33,855 nt of DNA from Gemmatimonas sp. GTDB lineage: Bacteria > Gemmatimonadota > Gemmatimonadetes > Gemmatimonadales > Gemmatimonadaceae. Under the pieces are notes generated by a model. The model made no database searches and had not been told where the DNA came from. It saw only the letters and a list, made by a program, of their open reading frames with translations. Below are positions 1 through 9,013 of this stretch, piece after piece. Position numbers and translations under genes: made by a program. Every line of letters starts with the position of its first letter. Within the stretch, counting starts at the first letter, position 1. The stretch lies in assembly GCA_011390805.1 (NCBI GenBank), contig JAABRT010000035.1, positions 1 through 33,855 on the forward strand, given 5' to 3'.

Positions 1-1
1 A

Positions 2-910
2 TCAGGGCACACTCTCCGTGAGGGGCTCGTAGGGTTCCATATGAATCAGGACATCGGCCACGGCAGGAATCGCCTGGCGAATCGCGGTCTTCACGCAGCC
101 CCCTACAATGTGCGCGTCGTGCAGCGTGAGTGCGGCATCGGCCTGTACGTGCAGATCAACAAACAGGGTAGCACCAACGCGTCGTACCTTGAGCTTTTCC
201 AGATCACGGACCTCGCCCACCGAGCGCGCGGCGTGAAGAATGCGCTCGCGCAGATCGGCCTCGGGCGCCTTGTCCATTAGGTCGTGAACGGCCGGCCGCA
301 GCATGATAAAGGCGTTTACCGCGATCACGAGCGCTGCGACCACGGCGGCCCACTCGTCGGCCTGCTCCCATCCGGGACCGCCGAGCAATGCCACCGAAAT
401 GCCAACGATGGCGGCTCCGCTGGTGATCGCGTCACTCAAGTGGTGCCAGGCGTCGGCTTGCACCGCCGGCGAACCGCTTTCGCGGCCGGCGGCGTGCTGG
501 GCACGGAAGAGCCACTGTTTCACCGCCACCACGCCCACCAGCACCAGCAGCGTAAAGGGCGCCGGCGCGCCATGCGGCGTGCGCATCGCGTCCAGCGCTT
601 CCCAGGCAATGCCGAAGGCCGCACCCAGCAGCATCAGCGCCACCGCTGCGGCGGCAATCGGTTCAGCCCGTCCGTACCCGAACGGATAGTCATCATCGGC
701 GTCGCGGGCCGCCAGTCGCAGTCCGCCCAGCACGACGAGCGATGCCACGACATCGGCCGCGCTCTCGATGGCGTCGGCCACCAGGGCGTAGGAGTTGCCC
801 GCCACACCAGCCAGCAGCTTGATCACCGCCAGGGCGGCATTGCTCAGCAGCCCGAACTGCGCCGTCCGCCAGCCGCGGGATCGGGCGTGAGCGCTCGCGG
901 CTGGTGTCAT
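2..910 (-). CDS. Cation diffusion facilitator (CDF) family efflux transporter
   Basis: A 302-residue integral membrane protein of usual CDF length that would export divalent metal ions from the cytoplasm in exchange for protons. About six hydrophobic segments cover residues 18-215, followed by a cytoplasmic alpha/beta domain (about 216-295) typical of CDF C-termini, including LFVDLHVQAD and DVLIHMEP. Metal-site motifs are visible in TM2 (ADAIESAAD, D46/E49/D53) and TM5 (DAWHHLSD, D153/H157/D160). The TM2 position that is His in many zinc transporters reads Glu, which may mean a preference other than zinc; this is inference. The gene is complete, with its stop at positions 2-4. It is transcribed divergently from the OmpA-like gene across a 345-bp gap. 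The metal cannot be assigned from sequence alone. Confidence 0.9.
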   Translation of the reverse strand: MTPAASAHARSRGWRTAQFGLLSNAALAVIKLLAGVAGNSYALVADAIESAADVVASLVVLGGLRLAARDADDDYPFGYGRAEPIAAAAVALMLLGAAFGIAWEALDAMRTPHGAPAPFTLLVLVGVVAVKQWLFRAQHAAGRESGSPAVQADAWHHLSDAITSGAAIVGISVALLGGPGWEQADEWAAVVAALVIAVNAFIMLRPAVHDLMDKAPEADLRERILHAARSVGEVRDLEKLKVRRVGATLFVDLHVQADAALTLHDAHIVGGCVKTAIRQAIPAVADVLIHMEPYEPLTESVP

Positions 911-1255
911 GACCCGTGGGGCTGTTGTTTCAGCACGACGGATCGATCGTCAAGAAGTCGGTCATCATGTCCACCAGAGAAACCGGATGGCTCGCGCTGT
1001 GACAGCACTCAGGGCGCGCTTTCCGGCGATTATGTTTAAGTTCGTGACCTGTCAAAGGTTGCCCTCTGGGATTTGATGCGTAAGTTGATGCGTGGCAACC
1101 GCGCGGGCGTTATGCGACGGGATCCATTCGGGATCTCTTCAGCGCCAGGTCAGCGGATGCTTGCGCGCCGGGCAAAATCTGGTCTTGGACGTGTTGTCAT
1201 CTGCAGGCTTATTAGGCGGTTCGTTCCGTCGGTTCGTTACACTCAAGGGAGGAAT
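911..1255. other. Divergent intergenic region between the CDF and OmpA-like genes
   Basis: This 345-bp gap separates two divergent genes and should hold both promoters. A 7-bp inverted repeat (GGTTGCC at 1057-1063 and GGCAACC at 1094-1100) encloses two copies of TTGATGCG. I found no convincing -35/-10 pair. The frame of the OmpA-like protein stays open upstream to about 1073, but the translated stretch is arginine-rich, has no family similarity and precedes a clean signal peptide. I therefore treat it as non-coding. Confidence 0.5.
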
Positions 1256-2278
1256 ATGCGTACTACTGCTATGTTCGCGCTGGGCACTGTGATTGCCCTC
1301 GGTCTGCCCGCTTCGCTCGAAGCGCAGCGGCAGGGCGCGGTGGAAATCGGCGGCTTCGGTCGATTCACGACGTTTGGTGAATCGCAGCAGCTTGACCCCG
1401 CCTTCGGTGGTGGTGGTCGTGCCGGTATCTATATCCTGCGTAACCTGTTGCTTGAAGCGGAGCTCTCGTACGCTGATGCAGACGTAAACCGTCCGCCCAC
1501 CGGCGTGGCTGCTTACGACTCGCTCAACGTCGTTTCGCACGCGCTGTGGAACTACCGTCTTACGTACAACGCACCGATCAGCGACAAGGTCAAGCTGCTC
1601 ATCGGTGGCGGCTATGCGTACGACGCCTACGGCCGTCAGCGTCAGGTTGCTCCTCGTGGCGGTGGCCCCTCGGGCCTCGTCGGTTTGCGCTTCGCGCTCA
1701 ACGACATGTTCTCCTTCCGCCTGGAAGGCACGGGCCACTACGTCGGTGAAGACAACGAAACGTTGCCCACGCCGCGTGAAAGCCACTTCAACCTTGGCGC
1801 ACAGGCCGGTCTGAGCATTTCGCTCTTCACCAGCGCGCGTGAGCCGCAGTACATCACCGACACGCTGCGCATTGTGCAGCGCGACACGGTGTTCACCACG
1901 CGTCTCGACACCGTGCGTGTTGACGTGCCGGGCCGTCCGATCGTAATCGGCGCCGTACAGTTCGCGTTCAATCAGGACGCCATCACGCCGGAAGCCGCCA
2001 CGATCCTCGACCAGATTGCTGCGTCGTTGCTCGAGTCGGTCAACATGACGCGCACGATCAACGTCACGGGTAACACCGACGCGATCGGCAGCGAGTCGTA
2101 CAACACGACGCTCGGTCAGCAGCGTGCCGACCAGGTGCGTGACTATCTCGTGTCAAAGGGTGTCGCGGCATCGCGCATCACCAGCACCAGCGCTGGCGAA
2201 GGCAACCCGCTTGCTCCGAACAACACGGACAACGGTCGCGCCACCAACCGTCGCGTACTGATCAGCCTGTCCAACTGA
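1256..2278 (+). CDS. OmpA-family outer membrane protein
   Basis: A predicted 340-residue outer-membrane protein. The chosen ATG at 1256 follows AAGGGAGG (1245-1252) and opens a typical signal peptide ending near LEAQ (residues 1-24). Residues about 25-195 form a beta-strand-rich barrel-like segment (GGFGRFTTF, LLLEAELSYADA, FRLEGTGHYVG). The C-terminal third is an OmpA/MotB peptidoglycan-binding domain: VQFAFNQDAITPEA, then NVTGNTDAIGSESYN, LGQQRADQVRDYL and NGRATNRRVLI. The NxxR-type residues that contact diaminopimelate are present. Its likely role is to tether the outer membrane to peptidoglycan. The linker carries DTLRIVQRDTVFTTRLDTVRV, a hydroxyl- and charge-rich segment common before OmpA domains. 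The gene is single and ends in a strong terminator at 2321-2357. Confidence 0.92.
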   Translation: MRTTAMFALGTVIALGLPASLEAQRQGAVEIGGFGRFTTFGESQQLDPAFGGGGRAGIYILRNLLLEAELSYADADVNRPPTGVAAYDSLNVVSHALWNYRLTYNAPISDKVKLLIGGGYAYDAYGRQRQVAPRGGGPSGLVGLRFALNDMFSFRLEGTGHYVGEDNETLPTPRESHFNLGAQAGLSISLFTSAREPQYITDTLRIVQRDTVFTTRLDTVRVDVPGRPIVIGAVQFAFNQDAITPEAATILDQIAASLLESVNMTRTINVTGNTDAIGSESYNTTLGQQRADQVRDYLVSKGVAASRITSTSAGEGNPLAPNNTDNGRATNRRVLISLSN

Positions 2279-2320
2279 GTCCAGCGGGCGTGATGCACGC
2301 CCGTGGCCAGTGCGACATCA

Positions 2321-2357
2321 TACGGCGCCGTTCCTTCGGGAGCGGCGCCGTATTTTT
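2321..2357 (+). terminator. Intrinsic terminator with UUCG tetraloop
   Basis: A near-perfect hairpin: TACGGCGCCG (2321-2330) pairs with CGGCGCCGTA (2343-2352). The stem extends inward through TTCC/GGAG, with one wobble pair, to a TTCG tetraloop at 2335-2338. TTTTT follows from 2353. It terminates the OmpA-like gene. It lies before the start of the acyltransferase gene, which argues against the upstream GTG at 2303 as that gene's start. Confidence 0.93.
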
Positions 2358-2371
2358 CACTCCGACTGCGC

Positions 2372-3334
2372 ATGGAAAGTCGACAACCAGCTCCCTCTGA
2401 TGAGTTCGCTCCCGCGAGCGAAGTAACGTTCTCGCATTGGCTCCAGTATCTGGCCATACGTGGCATCGTGTCCGTGCTGCGCCTTATCGGATGGCGGGCC
2501 GCCAGTCAGGTTGGCGCGCTGCTCGGCAGGCTGGCGTACAGTCCCGTGGGAATCCGACGTCGCGTGGTACAACGACACATCGCGGCCGCCTTTCCCGACT
2601 ACACGCCGGCACAAGTTGAGCGCACGGCGATCGCGGCCTACGAGAGCCTCGGACGCACCTCGATTGAGACCGCAGTGCTCGCAGGCACGTCACCGGAGCG
2701 CATTACGCAGCTGATCTCCGAAACGCATAACTGGGAGCTCTTTGAGCAGGCTCGCGCACAGGGCAAGGGCGTAATCCTGGCCACCGGACATCTGGGGAAC
2801 TGGGAGCTCGGTGGTGCCTATTTTGCCGCGCGCGGTGTGCCCGTGGCGGCGATCACCCGGCGCATGCAGAACCCCCTCTTCGATCGCTATTTGCGCGGCA
2901 CGCGTGCATCGCTCGGTGTTGAGGTTATCCACGATGCCGTTGCCGTTCGCCGGGTGCCGAGGGCACTGGGCGAGCAGAAGATGATCGCGTTCCTTTGCGA
3001 TCAGGATGGCATTGGCCTCGCCTCTACCTTCGTGCCGTTTTTTGGACGGCCTGCGCGTACGCCGCGCGGCCCCGGTGTGTTTGCACTGCGACTTGGTGTG
3101 CCGGTGCTGTTTGCCTGTTGCGTGCGGAAGCCCGATGGTACATACAGGATTGCATTTGAAAATGTCCCGGTGACCAATACAGGGCATCGTGAACATGACG
3201 TTGATGAGATTGTCGCAGGCTTCACGCGCCAACTTGAGGCTGCAGTGCGTGAAACGCCGGGACAATATTTCTGGCACCATCGGCGCTGGAAACGCCAGCC
3301 GCCCGACACCCCCGTTCACTTGCGCGAGCCATAA
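2372..3334 (+). CDS. LpxL/LpxM-family lysophospholipid (lipid A) acyltransferase
   Basis: A 320-residue protein of the bacterial lipid A acyltransferase family (LpxL/HtrB), which transfers a secondary acyl chain from acyl-ACP to a lipid A precursor at the inner membrane. The family HX4(D/E) catalytic motif is visible as GHLGNWE in VILATGHLGNWELGG. Later conserved stretches are FLCDQDG, FVPFFGRPARTPRGPG and a C-terminal QYFWHHRRWKRQP, matching the W-HRRWK ending of the family. A hydrophobic N-terminal segment (about 20-60) would anchor it in the membrane. I place the start at ATG 2372, just after the terminator; the frame is open upstream to a GTG at 2303, but that stretch encodes the terminator hairpin. 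The gene ends 2 bp before the mtgA start, so the two are probably co-transcribed. The acyl chain and acceptor are not determined. Confidence 0.87.
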   Translation: MESRQPAPSDEFAPASEVTFSHWLQYLAIRGIVSVLRLIGWRAASQVGALLGRLAYSPVGIRRRVVQRHIAAAFPDYTPAQVERTAIAAYESLGRTSIETAVLAGTSPERITQLISETHNWELFEQARAQGKGVILATGHLGNWELGGAYFAARGVPVAAITRRMQNPLFDRYLRGTRASLGVEVIHDAVAVRRVPRALGEQKMIAFLCDQDGIGLASTFVPFFGRPARTPRGPGVFALRLGVPVLFACCVRKPDGTYRIAFENVPVTNTGHREHDVDEIVAGFTRQLEAAVRETPGQYFWHHRRWKRQPPDTPVHLREP

Positions 3335-3336
3335 GC

Positions 3337-4044
3337 GTGTCAGCACGTCGTCGTTCCCGCGTTGGTTCAGCCTTCAGCGTACTGCTGAAGTTCGTGGTGC
3401 TGCTGGCCGTCGCTCCGCTGCCGGCCACACTGTTTCTTCGTTTTGTGCAACCGCCCACCACCGCCATGATGCTCACACGCACGTGGCAGCGTTGGCGTGC
3501 TGAGCAAACGCCGGTGTATCCGCGCCGTGACGTCGTATCGCGTGAAGAGGTAGCGCCCATTCTGCGCCGCGCCGTGCTCGCCGCCGAAGACGACCGGTTT
3601 TATCTGCACAACGGATTCGACTTTACGGAGATCGACAAAGCCATTGCCCGCAGCAAATCGGGCGGCCCGATGCGCGGCGCGTCCACGATCTCACAACAGG
3701 TCGTAAAGAATATTTTCCTGTGGGAAGGTCGGTCGTGGATCCGCAAAGGACTGGAAGCCTACATCACCCTCTGGCTGGAAGTGGTGGTGCCCAAGGAGCG
3801 CATCCTCGACCTCTATGTGAACCTCGCCGAGTGGGGCGACGGCGTATTCGGCATTGAAGCGGCGGCACAGCATCACTTTGGCAAACCGGCAGCCGCGCTG
3901 AACGCCGATGAATCCGCGCGTTTGGCATCAGTGCTGCCGGCGCCCACTCGGCGGTCGCCAAAAGGCAGCGCAGCAGCCTCGCGTGCGGCTGGAATCCGAC
4001 AGCGCATGGTGTACCCTTCACCGCGACCTGAACCGCTGCCGTAA
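3337..4044 (+). CDS. mtgA: Monofunctional biosynthetic peptidoglycan transglycosylase
   Basis: A 235-residue GT51 glycosyltransferase that polymerises lipid II into glycan strands at the outer face of the inner membrane. A single transmembrane anchor lies at about residues 13-36. The catalytic motifs are in family order: AAEDDRFYLHNGFD (catalytic Glu84), GASTISQQVVKNIFLW, RKGLEAYITLWLE and ERILDLYVNLAEWGDGVFGIEAAAQHHFGK. Length matches MtgA and there is no transpeptidase domain. The start is GTG at 3337, right after the stop of the acyltransferase gene. Pairing with a lipid A acyltransferase suggests a small envelope operon. Confidence 0.94.
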   Translation: MSARRRSRVGSAFSVLLKFVVLLAVAPLPATLFLRFVQPPTTAMMLTRTWQRWRAEQTPVYPRRDVVSREEVAPILRRAVLAAEDDRFYLHNGFDFTEIDKAIARSKSGGPMRGASTISQQVVKNIFLWEGRSWIRKGLEAYITLWLEVVVPKERILDLYVNLAEWGDGVFGIEAAAQHHFGKPAAALNADESARLASVLPAPTRRSPKGSAAASRAAGIRQRMVYPSPRPEPLP

Positions 4045-4112
4045 CCCGATTGAAACCTGAAGTTTGCGTGAATGGGCTCCTTTTGGCGCCCGTCGGTGTT
4101 TCGTTTCTTCAT

Positions 4113-5339
4113 ATGCTATCAGCCACACTTACTTATCGCGTCAGACTGCAGCTCGCGGTCACGCTTGCTTTTGCAGTTCTCACCGCCTGTCAGGGCGAGT
4201 CAGTGGACGCGCTGTCATCAGACAGCACTGTCACGGCCACCGCGTCGGAAACCTCCCCACGTTTTGTCTCAATCACTGCCGGTCGTCAGTTCAGCTGTGC
4301 CATTGATGACAAGGCGCAGGCCTGGTGTTGGGGCTCTAATCGCTTCGGACAGCTCGGACTCGGCGATACACTTGATCGATTCGTACCCACGGCGTTGCAG
4401 CACTCCGAGCCTTTTGTGCGGGTCATCGCCGGCGATTCACACAGCTGTGCCGTAGACTCGCTGGCCGCGCTGCATTGCTGGGGAGACAATCGCGACTTTG
4501 CACTCGGCGATACCGCAACGCGTGTCCGTGCGCGTCCCGGAACCGTTGCTGTGAGTCGCGTACAGCAAGTGGCGTTGGGTGCGTTGTTCACGTGTGTCAC
4601 CGATCCAGCTGATCGCCCGTTCTGCTGGGGCAGTGATCTGCACGGCGAGAATGCCGACGGTGACGTTGATCCCGGTCCGCACGCCTCGCCTCGCGCGATT
4701 GTGGGCGGACACCGCTTCACAACCTTGGTGGCCGGTCGCGGTCACGCCTGCGGCCTGACGGAGTCAGGAGCGGCGTGGTGTTGGGGAGACGGTGGCGCAC
4801 TGGGCGACGGTGGCGTGACGGACCGTCGCGAACCGGTGGAGGTGGTTGGTGGACATGTATTCACCGACATCACGGCGGGCGAGAGCGTCACCTGCGCACT
4901 CAAGTCCGATGGCAGTGCGTGGTGCTGGGGCATTGCCTTTGAAGGACAGCTCGGCCAAGGCTCGGTGCCCAGCCCGAACCGCTTTGTGCCGGTGCCCGTG
5001 ACGGGTGGCGTTCAGTTTAAGGCGCTGGCCGCCGGACACCATCGTGTATGCGGACTCGATGTGGAAGGCGCCGCCTGGTGCTGGGGCTCCAACTATAACG
5101 GGGGTCTCGGTGACAACAGCAGCGTGTCGCAGCCGGCTCCGGTGCGCGTAGCTGGGGATAACCGCTACGTGGCGATTGCCGCCGGTGACTATCACACCTG
5201 CGCCCTTGATGCAGAGGGGGCGGCGTGGTGCTGGGGTGAGAACTCCGATGCGCGCGGCGGAGGTGCGCTGGGTGACGGCACTGTGCGCAGCCGACCGTCC
5301 CCCACCCGCGTGGCATCACCGCTGGCTGTGGTGCGCTGA
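4113..5339 (+). CDS. RCC1-repeat lipoprotein
   Basis: A 408-residue predicted lipoprotein. From ATG 4113 it opens with a basic, hydrophobic signal peptide and the lipobox LTAC, followed by a Ser/Thr-rich linker. The rest is about seven RCC1-like repeats of roughly 50 residues. Each has the pattern AG..HTCAL...G.AWCWG.N..GQLGDG (for example SCAIDD..AWCWGSN, TCALDA..AWCWGEN), which should fold as a seven-bladed beta-propeller. Two cysteines recur in each repeat (C in .SCAL and the C of WCWG) and probably form disulfides in the periplasm or at the surface. The frame is open upstream to a TTG at 4050, but the signal peptide supports 4113. No enzymatic role is recognisable. It is convergent with the reductase gene, whose stop lies 1 bp away. 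Confidence 0.85.
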   Translation: MLSATLTYRVRLQLAVTLAFAVLTACQGESVDALSSDSTVTATASETSPRFVSITAGRQFSCAIDDKAQAWCWGSNRFGQLGLGDTLDRFVPTALQHSEPFVRVIAGDSHSCAVDSLAALHCWGDNRDFALGDTATRVRARPGTVAVSRVQQVALGALFTCVTDPADRPFCWGSDLHGENADGDVDPGPHASPRAIVGGHRFTTLVAGRGHACGLTESGAAWCWGDGGALGDGGVTDRREPVEVVGGHVFTDITAGESVTCALKSDGSAWCWGIAFEGQLGQGSVPSPNRFVPVPVTGGVQFKALAAGHHRVCGLDVEGAAWCWGSNYNGGLGDNSSVSQPAPVRVAGDNRYVAIAAGDYHTCALDAEGAAWCWGENSDARGGGALGDGTVRSRPSPTRVASPLAVVR

Positions 5340-5340
5340 C

Positions 5341-6120
5341 TCAGGTTCCGATCACGAGCCCGCCGTCTACCGCAAGCACGGCACCGTTAATAAAGCGCGC
5401 GGCATCCGAGACCAGAAAACAGTAGGCACTCGCCACATCTTCGGGCGTGCCGAGTGCACCCATCGGTGTGTGAGCGGCCATCTGTTCAAGTACGGCCGCT
5501 GGCATGGCGGCTGTCATGTCGGTGGATATGAACCCCGGTGCAATGGCGTTCACTCGAATGTTGCGTCGGCCAAGTTCACGCGCCCACACCTGCGTCATGC
5601 CAATAACCCCCGCTTTGGACGCCACATAGTTGGTCTGACCGAAGTTTCCGGTGCGTGCCACGACCGATGTTGCATTCACCACCGCTCCGCCGCCCCGGGT
5701 AAGCATGTACGGCACCACAACCTGCGTGCATGTGAATACACCCTTGAGATTGACGTCAATGACGGTGTCAAAATCAGACTCCGACATGCCACCGGTGACG
5801 GCGCCGTCTTTCACCCGCACCAGCTGCGCATCGCGGGTAATGCCGGCGTTGTTTATGAGGATATCGATTCCGCCGAACATGGCAGCGCTTTCGGCGGCAG
5901 CGCTTTCCACACTCGAACGATCAGTGACATTCATCGCGATCGCGTGTACCGCGCGCTGCTCACGTCGCAGCGATTCAACCAGCTCCGAGGCCGCGTCAGC
6001 ACTTCGGTCCCAGATCACCACAGAGGCGCCGCTGCGCGCCAGCTGCGCGACGGTGGCCCGACCAATGCCATTGGCGCCGCCTGTGACTACGGCTACCCGT
6101 CCTGTGAGATCGATGCGCAT
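5341..6120 (-). CDS. FabG-like short-chain dehydrogenase/reductase
   Basis: A 259-residue classical SDR that likely reduces a 3-oxoacyl thioester or similar keto substrate with NAD(P)H in the cytoplasm. The cofactor loop TGGANGIG is at residues 13-20, NNAG at 90-93, and the catalytic S152, Y165 and K169 (YVASK) are present. IAPGFISTDMTA follows in the usual place, and the C-terminus ends VDGGLVIGT. The start MRIDLTGRVAVVTGG at 6120 matches family length; the frame is open further upstream without family similarity. Compared with housekeeping FabG (about 245 residues) there is an insertion after NNAGITRDAQL (VRVKDGAVTGGMSESDF). A role in polyhydroxyalkanoate or fatty acid metabolism is possible, but no neighbour supports either. 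Confidence 0.85.
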   Translation of the reverse strand: MRIDLTGRVAVVTGGANGIGRATVAQLARSGASVVIWDRSADAASELVESLRREQRAVHAIAMNVTDRSSVESAAAESAAMFGGIDILINNAGITRDAQLVRVKDGAVTGGMSESDFDTVIDVNLKGVFTCTQVVVPYMLTRGGGAVVNATSVVARTGNFGQTNYVASKAGVIGMTQVWARELGRRNIRVNAIAPGFISTDMTAAMPAAVLEQMAAHTPMGALGTPEDVASAYCFLVSDAARFINGAVLAVDGGLVIGT

Positions 6121-6267
6121 CTGTAAGCCTTGCGTTGAGTGTTTGGTTGTGCGTGCGTGGTGCGCTGTACGATCGCGAACCCGCGAAGGATATCTAACGG
6201 TGTGATTGCGTCCACAGGCGTGCAAGCAACCCTTCCGCGTTCATCACAAGGCAAAGTAGCTTTTGCC

Positions 6268-7716
6268 ATGGCTCATACGCTGCATTGGAGTTTTCCCGCG
6301 ACGGTGCTGCTGCTGTGCGCGAGCGGCTGCGCCCGCCCCGTCACCATTGATGCACCTCCACCAGCGGCGACCGGCGATTTTCTCCCGCCATCGATTGCAC
6401 CACTGGCTGAGTCGGTTGTCGATGCGCCCATCCTCGTGAGTCTCGGCCCTACGCTGGAAGCGTTGGAACGCGCTGTACCTGTCACGTTTGGTGATTTGAA
6501 CGAGCGCGTGGTTAATCCGTCCAATCGCCGCCAGAGCTTTGCGTACGAAGCAACCCGCGCACCGTTTGACGTCACACTCGACGACGGACTGCTCACGTTG
6601 GGTACCACGGTGCACTACGCGGGCAAGGGATGGCACAATGCCCGATTACTTCCCGAGGTTGGTGCGTCGTGCGGTGTGGACACCGATCAACCAAGGTTAC
6701 GGGCGCGATTGCAAAGCCAGCTCGCACTCACGGAGCAATGGAGCATCAGCACGCAAACCCGTCTGGCATCGCTGCGTCCGCTCACCGATACCGACCGCGA
6801 TGCCTGTCGTATTACGGTCTTTAACATTGACGTGACCGATCGCGTTGAGCGCGCGGTGCGCGGCGTACTGCAGAAACAGCTGCCACGGGTTGATGAGCGG
6901 TTGCGTTCATTCAATGTGCGGGAGCGACTGGAAGGGTGGTACAACAAGATGAACAAGCCCATACGTGTGGGCGACAGCTTGTGGTTGCTGCTGCGTCCAG
7001 GTGATGTACGCTTGGGTGGAATCAATGTGAGCGATTCGGCGGTGGAGTTTGACGTGCGGCTGTTTGCTTCACCGGTGATTGTGTCGGGCAATGAACCGGA
7101 ACGCACCAACACGGTGTTGCCACCGTTGCTGCCGGCAATCTCGGAAATCGGCGACAGTGCGCGCGTATTGCTTGAGGCGAGCATTGAATACGATGTGGTC
7201 ACCAGTCTGCTGCAGAAGAATCTCGTGGGAAAATCGTTTCGCAAATGGCGGCGGGTGGTTCGCATTGTGGATGTCCGGGCGGTGCCGGTGGGCGACGGAC
7301 GCGTAGCGCTGGGCGTACGGTTTGACGGCGCGCTTCGCGGTGAAGGCTGGTTGGTTGGCACGCCCTCGCTTGACGTTGCGCGTGAAGAACTCACCGTGCC
7401 TGATCTCGACTACGATGTCGCGACCGGCGATGCGCTTGTGCATGGCCTGGAGTTTCTGCGCAGCGAGGCAGTGCTGGCGCAGTTGCGGGAACTGGCGGTG
7501 CTGCCGCTTGGCGACCGCCTTGACTCGTTGCGTGTGAAAGTGGAAGCGGCCATTAATCGCGATCTCACCGACGGTGTGCAACTGTCGGCACAGCTGATTG
7601 CCGGTCGGCTGCTGGACGTTGTGGCCATGCCATCATCGCTGATCGTTCGCGCGGAGGCGGCGGGCACACTCGCGTTAGGCATCGACCGGGAGATGCGGTT
7701 CTCCAAGCCGAAGTAG
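6268..7716 (+). CDS. DUF4403-family lipoprotein
   Basis: A 482-residue predicted lipoprotein. The signal peptide from ATG 6268 ends in CASGC, a rather weak lipobox, with Cys near residue 23. The remainder lacks transmembrane segments. It resembles the DUF4403 family in length and in stretches such as DVTLDDGLLTLGTTVHYAGKG, PIRVGDSLWLLLRPGDVRLGG and IVDVRAVPVGDGRVALGVRFDG. These alternate short strands as expected of repeated beta-rich lipid-binding-like modules. Function is unknown. The frame is open upstream to 6139, but the signal peptide decides the start. It is divergent from the reductase and convergent with cheB. The family call is from memory of motifs and is moderately secure. Confidence 0.62.
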   Translation: MAHTLHWSFPATVLLLCASGCARPVTIDAPPPAATGDFLPPSIAPLAESVVDAPILVSLGPTLEALERAVPVTFGDLNERVVNPSNRRQSFAYEATRAPFDVTLDDGLLTLGTTVHYAGKGWHNARLLPEVGASCGVDTDQPRLRARLQSQLALTEQWSISTQTRLASLRPLTDTDRDACRITVFNIDVTDRVERAVRGVLQKQLPRVDERLRSFNVRERLEGWYNKMNKPIRVGDSLWLLLRPGDVRLGGINVSDSAVEFDVRLFASPVIVSGNEPERTNTVLPPLLPAISEIGDSARVLLEASIEYDVVTSLLQKNLVGKSFRKWRRVVRIVDVRAVPVGDGRVALGVRFDGALRGEGWLVGTPSLDVAREELTVPDLDYDVATGDALVHGLEFLRSEAVLAQLRELAVLPLGDRLDSLRVKVEAAINRDLTDGVQLSAQLIAGRLLDVVAMPSSLIVRAEAAGTLALGIDREMRFSKPK

Positions 7717-7806
7717 TTGGTCGGCGGAGCGCGGCGGTACACTGCTAAAAGCTGTGGAAAGCTACGGTACACGTAAGCGGCGAATGCCGCACACCTGCGT
7801 TGTTGG

Positions 7807-8805
7807 TCAGGTAACCGGTTCGGCAGGTGGCGATTCAGCGCTGGCGGTGAGGATGGCGCGAATCCGTGCAATGTGCACATCGGAATCCTGCGCACGCTCC
7901 AACGCCGAGGGCGAAAAGCCGCGACTGTTTGCATCACTCATTGTCATGAGCAGGTTGCGGCGCTCTTCAAACATGCGCAAGGCGGTCCACAGTGTTTCTT
8001 CAATATTTGCCTTTTGCTCAGCTTCGAGTACGGCGCTCGTGAAGGAGTGTCCGGTGTGGCAGCGATAGCGCAACACGTTTCCCTGCTCCACCTCCCAGAG
8101 CGGTCCGCCGCAGTCGGGGCAGTTGAATGGCACTTGCCCACCAACAGAGTTTACAGCCGCCAGATCGCTCAGTACGCGTTCGGCGATTTTCGCTTCGACC
8201 GCGATATCCTTGGGCACCGCAACATCAGACGGTTTGGCACGCAGCACCAACTGTGCGAACAGCGAACCCATCTGTTCGAGCGCGACAATGTGATCAACCT
8301 GTACGCGGCTGATCGCATTTTGCGGCATGTCCGGATAGGCGGCATCAGCCGGATCCTGCACCACACACACGCCGCCGCAGCGATGGATTGCTTCGAGCCC
8401 TGCCGTACCATCATCGAGATAACCGGTCAGCAGCACGCCAACTACCTGACTGGTGTAGGCCACCGCAGCCGAGCGGAACAACGGGTCGATTCCCGGGCGC
8501 GATCGGTTTTCACGTGCGCCTTTGGTAACGCGCATGTGGCCATCAACAACCAGCAAATGATGATCGGCGGGCGCCAGATAGATGTGTCCGCCGGAAAACG
8601 CCGCGCCATCATGTGCCACTGAACATTGCAACGCGCCGCTACGCGCAATCGAGCGCGCGAGCACCGCAGTATCGGCGTCGGCCGCCATGTGATTCACCAC
8701 AAAAATGGGCGACGGAAAATCTTCCGGCAGCTGGGCGAACAGACGTTTGAATGCATCCAGTCCACCAGCTGAGGCGCCGATTACGAAAATGCGTGATGCA
8801 GTCAT
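7807..8805 (-). CDS. CheB-type methylesterase with C-terminal zinc-ribbon motif
   Basis: A 332-residue protein whose first about 190 residues are a CheB methylesterase domain, the enzyme that removes methyl groups from chemoreceptor glutamates. The catalytic triad can be placed: S12 in VIGASAGG, H39 in VVNHM and D132 in LLTGYLDDGTAG. There is no receiver domain in front of it. Residues about 225-260 carry a putative zinc site, CPDCGG (C229, C232) then YRCHTGHSF (C249, H253), followed by a helical tail (about 256-320). This is a known architecture for stand-alone CheB-like proteins, and no chemoreceptor or CheR gene is nearby. It may act on a partner encoded elsewhere or outside chemotaxis. 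Imperfect dyads lie in the 208-bp upstream gap (for example TGCGAA-g-TTCGCA near 8861-8873). Confidence 0.88.
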   Translation of the reverse strand: MTASRIFVIGASAGGLDAFKRLFAQLPEDFPSPIFVVNHMAADADTAVLARSIARSGALQCSVAHDGAAFSGGHIYLAPADHHLLVVDGHMRVTKGARENRSRPGIDPLFRSAAVAYTSQVVGVLLTGYLDDGTAGLEAIHRCGGVCVVQDPADAAYPDMPQNAISRVQVDHIVALEQMGSLFAQLVLRAKPSDVAVPKDIAVEAKIAERVLSDLAAVNSVGGQVPFNCPDCGGPLWEVEQGNVLRYRCHTGHSFTSAVLEAEQKANIEETLWTALRMFEERRNLLMTMSDANSRGFSPSALERAQDSDVHIARIRAILTASAESPPAEPVT

Positions 8806-9013
8806 TCGCGATGCATTCCTGACACTGCAGTTGCACAGCAGTGTGTGGTTGTGTCATCCATGTGCGAAGTTCGCATGGCAGTATTTCATGAAAGACGTGC
8901 GATCGCGAAAAACCAGCTAGGTGAAGTATGGGTCGTGCAGCCGCACAGCGCGAACTTCGCTGGTGCAAATATCACATCAGCCTCATCTGTGTGCCGTGCA
9001 CCGTATGCGATGG

